Assembly: GCA_021828635.1 (NCBI GenBank)
Contig: JAJZEJ010000445.1
Span: forward strand, 1-11,478
Length of the DNA: 11,478 bases
From: Chloroflexota bacterium
Lineage (GTDB): Bacteria > Chloroflexota > Ktedonobacteria > Ktedonobacterales > Ktedonobacteraceae
Reading direction: 5' to 3'
Shown here: positions 1-5,219 of the stretch, one piece after another
Layout of the letters: each line of letters opens with the position of its first letter
Position numbering within the stretch: the first letter of the stretch is position 1
The notes under the pieces: model-generated
What the model was told of the DNA's origin: nothing
The model's input: only the letters and a program-made list of their open reading frames with translations
Databases searched by the model: none
Position numbers and translations under genes: made by a program

Positions 1-1
1 T

Positions 2-43
2 CTGGGACAACGCGCCGGACAACAGGTGGTAGCGCAGATGTAG
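2..43 (+). CDS. possible C-terminal tail of an upstream gene (partial)
   Basis: In frame 2 the first bases read LGQRAGQQVVAQM and then a TAG at 41-43. This would be the last 13 residues of a + strand gene whose body lies outside the window. Support is only contextual: the stop lies 8 bases before a strong hairpin (52-103) that would terminate it, and the next gene is convergent. Another frame also stops nearby (TAG at 30-32), so the reading frame is not certain. The fragment is too short to identify. Confidence 0.3.
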   Translation: MGQRAGQQVVAQM

Positions 44-51
44 ATTGTTTC

Positions 52-103
52 ATAACAAATGGCGCGTTTTCCGGCCTGCGCTGGAAAACGCGCCATTTGT
101 TAT
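52..103. terminator. bidirectional intrinsic terminator, perfect 21-bp stem
   Basis: Bases 52-72 and 83-103 are exact reverse complements, separated by a 10-base loop (73-82). The core is a 12-bp stem (GGCGCGTTTTCC with GGAAAACGCGCC) flanked on both sides by ATTTGTTAT or its complement. On either strand the GC-rich core is therefore followed by a U-rich stretch. The - strand dehydrogenase stop codon (104-106) abuts the repeat directly, and a possible + strand gene stops at 43. This fits a shared terminator between convergent genes. There is no long run of U, so efficiency is uncertain. Confidence 0.75.
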
Positions 104-1210
104 TTAGAACATCGCGTGCAGAAGTTCTTCGACTTCGGTGGTATTCAGGTCGCGGCTGGGCGTGCTGATAGCGATAGCATGCAGGTCACTTTCAGGCACG
201 CCGACATCGCGCAACCGTTGTGGCAATCCCAAATGGCGTACCAGTTCACTGACAGCATCGGCGGCCTTCAATGCAGCATTCTGTGAGTAATCACTATCAT
301 CGACCAGACGTAACGCCTGCGCGATACGGGCCAGCGCCTGTGTGTGGATAAGCGTGAAGGCACGCATCACGTGTGATAGTGTGATACACGATGTGATGCC
401 GTGTGGCACATTGTAGCTAGCACCGATGCGGCGTCCCAGATTATGACTCAGTCCCATTGGTGTATTGACCTCGCCGAAGAAGCTCATCCATGCAGAAAGT
501 TGTAGCTCGGTGCGTATGGTGAGATCATCGGCATGCGACTGACAACGTGGCAGGTAGGTGAAGAGCTTGCGGATGGCTTCCAGCGCCAGTGTATCATTAA
601 TAGGATGGAGTCCCGGCGCGTAGAGTGTCTCAACGGCATGGTCGAGCGAGCGGATGCCGCTAGAGAGCCAGAGTTGTATAGGTGTAGCCAGTGTTAATGC
701 TGCATCGAGAATGACACTGCGTGGCGTAACCTGTGTATGCGCGAAGCCAACTTTCATATGGGCCTGCTCATCGGTGACGCCGACGAGATGCGAGAACTCT
801 GCGGCTGATAGCGTGGTAGGAATGGCAATGTGTGGCAAAATGGCGCTGTGTTCCTGCAAAAATTGCATTGCCACCGCCTTTGCTGCATCAATCGGACTAC
901 CACCGCCGACGCTAATCAATATATCGATCTGTTCGCTGCGTACTAGTTCAGTAGCCTGCGCGACATCGCTTTTAGGCGAGTGTTGCCTGATACCCGCGAA
1001 GGTACTATGATAAAATGTTCCCAATGCACGCTCTACCCGATCAACAACATCCGTTTGTGCCATTAGTGAATGGCCTGTGATGATGAGCGCACGCTGTGTT
1101 CCCAGTCGCGCTACCTCGTCAGCCAGGCTTTCTACACTGCCTGCTCCGAACAGTATATGTTCCTGTGGCAGGAAGAAATATTCTCCCTGTGCGGTCTTCT
1201 GACTTGCCAT
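104..1210 (-). CDS. iron-containing alcohol dehydrogenase fold protein, maleylacetate-reductase-like
   Basis: A 368-residue NAD(P)-dependent dehydrogenase of the group III (iron-containing) alcohol dehydrogenase superfamily, which has an N-terminal nucleotide-binding domain and an all-helical C-terminal domain. The fingerprint VGGGSPIDAAKAVA (101-114) is the dinucleotide-binding loop, and IPTTLSAAEFSH (130-141) is the family's conserved second block. Length is normal for the family (about 350-390). Of the four usual metal-ligand positions, His191 (SLDHAVE) and His270 (VPHG) are present. The positions normally Asp and His appear as Arg187 and Arg260. Maleylacetate reductases also lack the ligand Asp, so this may be a metal-independent reductase. 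The substrate is unknown, and no aromatic-degradation genes lie beside it to support a maleylacetate role. ATG at 1208-1210 is preceded by an AGAGGA-like ribosome site. The gene stands alone, ends at a hairpin and is divergent from the GH26 gene. Confidence 0.88.
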   Translation of the reverse strand: MASQKTAQGEYFFLPQEHILFGAGSVESLADEVARLGTQRALIITGHSLMAQTDVVDRVERALGTFYHSTFAGIRQHSPKSDVAQATELVRSEQIDILISVGGGSPIDAAKAVAMQFLQEHSAILPHIAIPTTLSAAEFSHLVGVTDEQAHMKVGFAHTQVTPRSVILDAALTLATPIQLWLSSGIRSLDHAVETLYAPGLHPINDTLALEAIRKLFTYLPRCQSHADDLTIRTELQLSAWMSFFGEVNTPMGLSHNLGRRIGASYNVPHGITSCITLSHVMRAFTLIHTQALARIAQALRLVDDSDYSQNAALKAADAVSELVRHLGLPQRLRDVGVPESDLHAIAISTPSRDLNTTEVEELLHAMF

Positions 1211-1260
1211 GCCTTTGTTCCTCTTGCCCTAAAAATTTTGTGTAAATGATATGCATTTGT

Positions 1261-1291
1261 AGAATAGCACAATTCATGCTAAGAGTAGCAA
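1261..1291 (-). promoter_or_regulatory. putative promoter of the dehydrogenase gene
   Basis: On the - strand a TATTCT -10 box (1261-1266) preceded by TGC gives an extended -10. The best -35 match is TTGCTA (1286-1291), at a long 19-base spacing. It sits about 50 bases upstream of the ATG and is overlapped by the left arm of the 1268-1330 inverted repeat. This is motif matching only. Confidence 0.3.
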
Positions 1292-1330
1292 GACGCCCTT
1301 TGCGATCACCGTGCTACTCTTCAAATTGTG
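1268..1330. repeat. inverted repeat in the divergent spacer
   Basis: AAGAGTAGCA (1281-1290) is the exact reverse complement of TGCTACTCTT (1312-1321), with a 21-base loop. Beyond it CACAATT (1268-1274) pairs with AATTGTG (1324-1330), the two parts being separated by unequal unpaired bases (6 and 2). The total is 17 base pairs within 63 bases. It lies between divergent genes and overlaps the putative - strand promoter, so an operator or a structured leader is possible. No U-tract follows on either strand, so a terminator is less likely. Confidence 0.55.
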
Positions 1331-1404
1331 TCATTGTATTTCAAAGTAGCGCAAATTGGCTATTGTTGTTTTCTGGAATATCTGTTTATTCTTAGTAAGA
1401 GATA

Positions 1405-1410
1405 TATAAT
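1405..1410 (+). promoter_or_regulatory. candidate -10 box upstream of the GH26 gene
   Basis: TATAAT stands at 1405-1410 in the AT-rich spacer, 82 bases before the GH26 start. I see no good -35 hexamer at 16-18 bases upstream, so this may be chance in AT-rich DNA. Confidence 0.25.
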
Positions 1411-1492
1411 CTTGAATATAGTATACATTGATGAGTACTGTTAAAAAGTAGAGTTAAATTTTTATATAGCGAAAAGTAGAGGCAATATTACG

Positions 1493-2635
1493 ATGATCCC
1501 AATACTTGCTTGTCTGGGTACACAGAAATCAGCGGTGATACGTATTGTGCAGCTTGTGATTATTACGTATTCGCTCACGCAGACGTGGACGGCCCAATTT
1601 ATTACTTATCAGAATGGGCATGAGCAGATTATTACGCAGAGTGGCACGACGGCATTGGAGGCAGCTTCCATTTACTACGGTGCGTACACGGGAGGTGTGT
1701 TGCAAAATATGAATACCGTGGTGCGGTTTGAGTCGAGTGTACAAAAGTCTATGTCAATTGTGATGACGTATCAGCAATGGAATCAAACAGTTTTGAGTTT
1801 GTTTCAACCCTCCTGGATGAATACTGTGCGGCAACATGGCTCTATTCCGATGGTCTCCTGGGAACCCTGGGCTGGTGGTGCGAATGGTTGTTCGCCAACC
1901 TATGATCTGCAAAATATTATTGGTGGGAAGTTTGACCCCTATATTACGCAGTGGGCGCGGAGTGCCAAAGCCTGGGGTAATCCATTTTTCTTGCGTTTCG
2001 CTCCTGAGATGAATGGCAACTGGTATCCCTGGTCGGAGCAATGCCCTGAAAACAAGCCGGGTCAGTATGTGCAGGCATGGCAACACGTGCATGATCTTTT
2101 TACTAAAGTAGGCGCAGACAATATTACCTGGGTCTGGAGTCCCAACGTGGTCTATCCGGGGAGTACATCGCTCAAAGAACTGTACCCTGGTAACAAGTAT
2201 GTGGATTGGGTTGGCATTGATGGTTTCAATGGAACCACGCTCTATTCCCACCAGTGGGAGAGCTTTACCGGCGTATTCCAGAATACCTATGAAGCAATTC
2301 AGGGCATGTCCACAAACAAGCCAATGATGGTCTCCGAAACAGCCACTTCCGGCGACGCATCTGCGAAGAGTGCCTGGATAGCCAATGCGCTCAATCAGGC
2401 TTTGCCGGTCGTGTTTCCGGCTATTAAGGCGCTTGTCTACTACAATGTCAATACGCAGGTGCATTGGAGCATTGATTCTTCGTTGCTGGTGCAGGAGGCA
2501 TTTTCCCATTCTATCGCCTCTAAGGTCTATGTTCCGGCCTCACCAAAACTGGCGACACTGGACATGTCGCCGATTCCTGTGCCACTAACGGTAGGTGTAG
2601 GGGTAGCACAAGATACGGATGGGGATGGGCATTAA
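1493..2635 (+). CDS. secreted glycoside hydrolase family 26 protein (beta-mannanase-like)
   Basis: A 380-residue GH26 (clan GH-A, TIM barrel) enzyme. These retaining hydrolases mostly cut beta-1,4-mannan; some act on beta-1,3-xylan or mixed-linkage glucan. Visible landmarks are YYGAYTGG (61-68) at the first barrel strand, IPMVSWEPW (118-126), RFAPEMNGNWYPW (168-180) with the likely acid/base Glu172, and MMVSETATSG (278-287) with the likely nucleophile Glu282. The glutamates are about 110 residues apart, as expected. Residues 14-34 are moderately hydrophobic and may be a signal peptide or anchor, but Arg17 and Gln20 make it a poor one. A short proline- and valine-rich tail ends in DTDGDGH, a calcium-loop-like motif with no full dockerin or repeat around it. 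The ATG is preceded by AGAGG (1478-1482). It is a single gene with no sugar transporter alongside. Substrate cannot be told from sequence. Confidence 0.85.
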   Translation: MIPILACLGTQKSAVIRIVQLVIITYSLTQTWTAQFITYQNGHEQIITQSGTTALEAASIYYGAYTGGVLQNMNTVVRFESSVQKSMSIVMTYQQWNQTVLSLFQPSWMNTVRQHGSIPMVSWEPWAGGANGCSPTYDLQNIIGGKFDPYITQWARSAKAWGNPFFLRFAPEMNGNWYPWSEQCPENKPGQYVQAWQHVHDLFTKVGADNITWVWSPNVVYPGSTSLKELYPGNKYVDWVGIDGFNGTTLYSHQWESFTGVFQNTYEAIQGMSTNKPMMVSETATSGDASAKSAWIANALNQALPVVFPAIKALVYYNVNTQVHWSIDSSLLVQEAFSHSIASKVYVPASPKLATLDMSPIPVPLTVGVGVAQDTDGDGH

Positions 2636-2704
2636 TTGCATAGTATCCAGCATGCCAGAAGAAGAACCATTGGCTCTCTTTTATACATTTCCTGGTTTCC
2701 TCAC

Positions 2705-2734
2705 TTGACAAATTCTTTCATCGTATGGTATTTT
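2705..2734 (+). promoter_or_regulatory. promoter of the methyltransferase-like gene
   Basis: A perfect -35 TTGACA (2705-2710) is followed after 18 bases by TATTTT (2729-2734), with TGG just before it (extended -10). Transcription would start near 2741, leaving a leader of about 45 bases before the ATG at 2788. It lies in the spacer behind the GH26 gene, so the downstream gene is probably transcribed independently. Confidence 0.6.
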
Positions 2735-2787
2735 TATTTTAGACGCATAAAACTTTATTTTACGTTAGCAAAAAGCGAGGTTTTATC

Positions 2788-3471
2788 ATGAATGGAATTC
2801 TCACGTCAAAAGCTCTGGTGGGGGGGATAATCCAGTTGTTGATGTTCCCCTTAGTCTTGTTTCTTGCCGCTGGTACTGTTGTCTGGCCTGCCGGGTGGAT
2901 CTTCCTGATCCTGCTCTACAGCTTCGTTATAACCACTGTTCGCCTGCTGTCCAAGCACAATCCTGCTTTGTTGGAGGAGCGCATGAGCGTGTTCAAGCCC
3001 AATCAGAAAGGCCGGGACAAAATGTTTCTCCTGCTGTTTACTGCCTGCGTTGCCTGGCTAGTCCTGATGCCTCTCGACGCTGTTCGCTTTCATTGGTCGC
3101 AGGTTCCGGTTTGGCTCCAGATGGTGGGAGCGATTGTCCTGGTTGGTTCGTTCGCTCTCATCTACCAGACCTTTCGGGAAAACGCCTATCTGACGCCGAC
3201 GGTACGCATCCAGAAAGAGCGAGGGCAGACGGTGGTGTCCACCGGGCTATACCGGTATGTGCGTCATCCGATGTATGTCGGCTTTTTCCTTTTCTTTGTA
3301 GGGATGGCTCTCTTACTAGGATCAGTATTTGGGTTCTTGTTTTCACTGATTCTCATTGGCCTATTCGTCAGGCGTGCGGTGCTGGAGGAACGCCTGTTGC
3401 GGGCGGAACTGCCGGGCTATGATGCCTATATGGCCCAGGTTCCCTATCGTTTCATCCCTTACATCTGCTAA
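2788..3471 (+). CDS. isoprenylcysteine carboxyl methyltransferase family membrane protein
   Basis: A 227-residue multi-pass membrane protein of the ICMT/phospholipid-methyltransferase-like family (SAM-dependent). Hydrophobic segments are at about 10-30, 33-52, 78-96, 106-126 and 161-195. The family's C-terminal SAM-binding region is clear: STGLYRYVRHPMY (151-163) with the RHPxY motif, then EERLL (200-204) and PGYDAYMAQVPYRFIPYI (209-226). Bacterial members have mostly unknown small-molecule or lipid substrates, because bacteria lack prenylated CaaX proteins; a role in protein methylation should not be assumed. ATG at 2788 has GCGAGG 7 bases upstream. It is monocistronic, with its own promoter and a weak terminator after the stop; the next gene is convergent. 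Confidence 0.87.
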   Translation: MNGILTSKALVGGIIQLLMFPLVLFLAAGTVVWPAGWIFLILLYSFVITTVRLLSKHNPALLEERMSVFKPNQKGRDKMFLLLFTACVAWLVLMPLDAVRFHWSQVPVWLQMVGAIVLVGSFALIYQTFRENAYLTPTVRIQKERGQTVVSTGLYRYVRHPMYVGFFLFFVGMALLLGSVFGFLFSLILIGLFVRRAVLEERLLRAELPGYDAYMAQVPYRFIPYIC

Positions 3472-3486
3472 GAAGACATGAGTTGG

Positions 3487-3506
3487 CTCAATTATTTGAG
3501 TTTTTT
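3487..3506 (+). terminator. weak intrinsic terminator after the methyltransferase-like gene
   Basis: CTCAA (3487-3491) pairs with TTGAG (3496-3500) around a TTAT loop, extendable by two G-U pairs, and is followed by six T (3501-3506). The stem is short and AT-rich but the T-run and its position 16 bases after the stop codon fit. It would work only on the + strand. Confidence 0.45.
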
Positions 3507-3545
3507 CAGTACCTCTCGAAATAGAAGATAAGATAGGAATATACA

Positions 3546-4298
3546 TTACATTTGCGCGAAGAGGCCGAAAAGTTCGCTGACCGGCGCGAAGCTGCGCCGA
3601 TGTTCTGGTGTGGCCCCATAGCGGTGTAATGCTGTCAGGTGTGCTTGTGTGCCATAGCCCTTGTGACGATCAAAGCCATAGGCGGGATACTGCTGATGCA
3701 GTTCTAGCATGAGACGGTCGCGTGTCACCTTTGCGATGATCGAGGCTGCGGCAATCGAAAGTGAGCGTGCATCACCTTTAATCAGTGGACGCTGTGGCAG
3801 GGTGATATCGGGTAGCGTTAATGCATCGAGCAGGAGTGCCTGGGGTTGTAGAGAGAGTTGTGTCAATGCGACCCGCATGGCGTGTTTGGTGGCTTGAAGA
3901 ATGTTGATTTCATCAATCAGAGCCGCCGAGCCAAAGCCGACACCGACCGCCAATGCATGCTGCATAATAACCTTGTAGAGACGCTCACGGGTCTGAGCCG
4001 TCAATTGCTTGGAGTCGTTGACGCCGATAAAGCGCGTCATGACCTCTTCTTGCGCAAGCTGTAATGGAAGGATGACTGCTGCTGCTACAACGGGTCCGGC
4101 GAGGCAACCACGGCCAGCCTCGTCGAGGCCCGCAAGAATAGAGTGGCCCTGTTCATACAGGGCCATCTCTTCCAGCAATGTTGGTGTTTGCGTCTTTTCC
4201 GCACATGTAGCTAGCGCAGCTAAAGGTTTTTGTTGTCTGCGCAACGTCGTACCGCCTTCGTCGTTTCTGCCAATGCTATCGTGTACAGGTTGCTCCAC
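3546..4298 (-). CDS. rnhB: ribonuclease HII
   Basis: A 250-residue type 2 RNase H, which nicks RNA in RNA-DNA hybrids and starts removal of single ribonucleotides from DNA. All four catalytic acids are visible: Asp59 and Glu60 in GLDEAGRGCLAGPV, Asp158 in ALLLDAL, and Asp176 in IKGDARSLSIAAASIIAKV. The last two are 18 residues apart, as in characterised enzymes. The start is GTG at 4296-4298, 8 bases after the rplS stop, with AGGCG as a weak ribosome site, so translation is probably coupled to L19. The protein carries about 37 residues ahead of the usual TPTLLEE beginning (38-44); that stretch is polar and unlike the core, so a later non-ATG start is possible. The rplS-rnhB adjacency is common in bacteria. 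Confidence 0.96.
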   Translation of the reverse strand: MEQPVHDSIGRNDEGGTTLRRQQKPLAALATCAEKTQTPTLLEEMALYEQGHSILAGLDEAGRGCLAGPVVAAAVILPLQLAQEEVMTRFIGVNDSKQLTAQTRERLYKVIMQHALAVGVGFGSAALIDEINILQATKHAMRVALTQLSLQPQALLLDALTLPDITLPQRPLIKGDARSLSIAAASIIAKVTRDRLMLELHQQYPAYGFDRHKGYGTQAHLTALHRYGATPEHRRSFAPVSELFGLFAQM

Positions 4299-4306
4299 AA
4301 CATCGC

Positions 4307-4720
4307 CTATTTTGCCGTTTTTGCCCCACGCTTGGTACTGGTTGGGCGCAGCTCTTTCAAGCGTGCGGCCTTACCGGTCAAGCCACGCAGGTAGTAGAGT
4401 TGTTTGCGACGCACGCGAGCGCGGCGGACGATTTCGATTTTCTCGATGCGGGGAGAATGTACAAGGAAAGTACGCTCGACGCCGACGCCATTGGTGATAC
4501 GGCGCACGGTAAAATTGCGATTGACGCCGGTGCCGCGCAGGCGCATCACGACGCCCTCGAACGGCTGGAGGCGCTCACGGTTGCCTTCAACGACTTTCAC
4601 TTGCAGACGCACAGTATCGCCTGATTTAATTTCTGGTATGTCTGTCCGTAACTGCGCACTCTCGACGGCAAGCAGCAATGCCCGACCTGCTGGCTTCGTT
4701 ACGGCGTTCGTCTCTGCCAT
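4307..4720 (-). CDS. rplS: 50S ribosomal protein L19
   Basis: A 137-residue L19, a component of the large ribosomal subunit at the interface with the small subunit. The family core is unmistakable: [19 protein letters not shown] (23-41), [16 protein letters not shown] (50-65), [19 protein letters not shown] (67-85), [18 protein letters not shown] (88-105) and [18 protein letters not shown] (106-123). It is longer than the typical 115 residues because of about 15 extra N-terminal residues and a Lys/Arg/Thr-rich tail. ATG at 4718-4720 has a strong AGGAGG site (4726-4731). It lies 71 bases behind rpsT and 8 bases ahead of rnhB, all on one strand. The usual partners rpsP, rimM and trmD are not here. 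Confidence 0.98.
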   Translation of the reverse strand: MAETNAVTKPAGRALLLAVESAQLRTDIPEIKSGDTVRLQVKVVEGNRERLQPFEGVVMRLRGTGVNRNFTVRRITNGVGVERTFLVHSPRIEKIEIVRRARVRRKQLYYLRGLTGKAARLKELRPTSTKRGAKTAK

Positions 4721-4734
4721 ATGTTCCTCCTAAT

Positions 4735-4787
4735 ACGCGCGTTGCTCAGCAGTGATCGACAGAGCTGCCGTGGAGCATTGGGCGCGT
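4735..4787 (-). promoter_or_regulatory. long imperfect stem-loop between rpsT and rplS
   Basis: Three short helices nest in the spacer: 4735-4740 with 4782-4787 (ACGCGC/GCGCGT), 4744-4747 with 4773-4776 (GCTC/GAGC) and 4749-4752 with 4765-4768 (GCAG/CTGC). It ends just before the rplS ribosome site. It could stabilise or separate the mRNA segments or act in L19 control. No T-run follows, so it is not a terminator. Confidence 0.4.
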
Positions 4788-4791
4788 CAAA

Positions 4792-5058
4792 CTACTTTTT
4801 GTTGAGCTGCTTCATCAAACGAGATTTGCGACGAGCAGCATTGTTCTTGTGAATAACGCCTTTTTTAGCGGCGCGGTCGAGTTCACTGACGGCGGCGCGT
4901 ACAGCGTCCTCAGCGGCCTCAGCATCAATACTAGAACTTGTGATGGCGACGCGAGCCTTTGTAACCTCTGTTCTAACCTGCGATTTGACGCTGCGGTTAT
5001 GCGCCCGACGGCGCTCTTCCTGGCGCATACGCTTTATAGCGGATGAAGTATTGGGCAT
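4792..5058 (-). CDS. rpsT: 30S ribosomal protein S20
   Basis: An 88-residue S20, which binds 16S rRNA in the body of the small subunit. It shows the family start MPNTSSAIKRMRQEERRRAHN (short N-terminal basic helix), a central helix with SELDRAAKKGVIHKNNAARRKSRL (58-81) and a basic end. Length is exactly typical. ATG at 5056-5058 has GGGGAGG (5071-5077) upstream. It leads the rpsT-rplS-rnhB group and has its own very strong promoter about 110 bases upstream, with a structured leader between, where autogenous control could act. Confidence 0.97.
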   Translation of the reverse strand: MPNTSSAIKRMRQEERRRAHNRSVKSQVRTEVTKARVAITSSSIDAEAAEDAVRAAVSELDRAAKKGVIHKNNAARRKSRLMKQLNKK

Positions 5059-5075
5059 GTAAGTTTTAGTCCTCC

Positions 5076-5087
5076 CCGGTACACCGG
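5076..5087 (-). promoter_or_regulatory. small hairpin touching the rpsT ribosome site
   Basis: CCGG (5076-5079) and CCGG (5084-5087) form a 4-bp stem with a tetraloop. On the - strand transcript its 3' arm overlaps the first two bases of the GGGGAGG ribosome site. This could modulate initiation, but the helix is short and I rate it low. Confidence 0.3.
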
Positions 5088-5130
5088 CCCTTTCAACGTG
5101 GGCTGGATGTGTGATTCCAATACAAAAATG

Positions 5131-5151
5131 CCGACAACGCTATTATGTCGG
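5131..5151 (-). promoter_or_regulatory. leader hairpin in the rpsT 5' untranslated region
   Basis: CCGACA (5131-5136) pairs with TGTCGG (5146-5151) across a 9-base loop. It falls near the start of the predicted transcript, and on the - strand is followed by CATTTTTG. It may be a 5' stabilising hairpin or a weak attenuator. Confidence 0.4.
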
Positions 5152-5166
5152 ACCCAATGCCCGTAG

Positions 5167-5196
5167 ATTATAGCAGAAGAGCGTTCACGCTGTCAA
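5167..5196 (-). promoter_or_regulatory. consensus sigma-70-type promoter of rpsT-rplS-rnhB
   Basis: Read on the - strand, TTGACA (5191-5196) and TATAAT (5167-5172) both match consensus exactly, with 18 bases between, and TGC precedes the -10 (extended). Transcription would start near 5160, giving a leader of about 100 bases before rpsT. The -35 box begins only some two dozen bases after the transpeptidase stop codon. Such strength fits ribosomal protein genes. Confidence 0.85.
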
Positions 5197-5219
5197 ACAC
5201 GGGCGCAATGGTCACAGAT

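Noticed and set aside
1754..2509. 251-residue open frame on the - strand opposite the GH26 gene
   Set aside because: It is a shadow: the + strand frame has clear GH26 catalytic motifs and the antisense product shows no recognisable domain.
2654..2680. Possible terminator behind the GH26 gene
   Set aside because: Only a 4-bp GCCA/TGGC stem with a 13-base loop and a mixed pyrimidine tail; too weak to call.
2895..3422. 175-residue + strand frame inside the methyltransferase-like gene
   Set aside because: It overlaps a well-matched membrane methyltransferase in another frame, and its product is Cys/Arg/Ser-rich with no known motif.
4009..4497. 162-residue + strand frame opposite rnhB and rplS
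   Set aside because: It is antisense to two highly conserved genes and has no domain signal.
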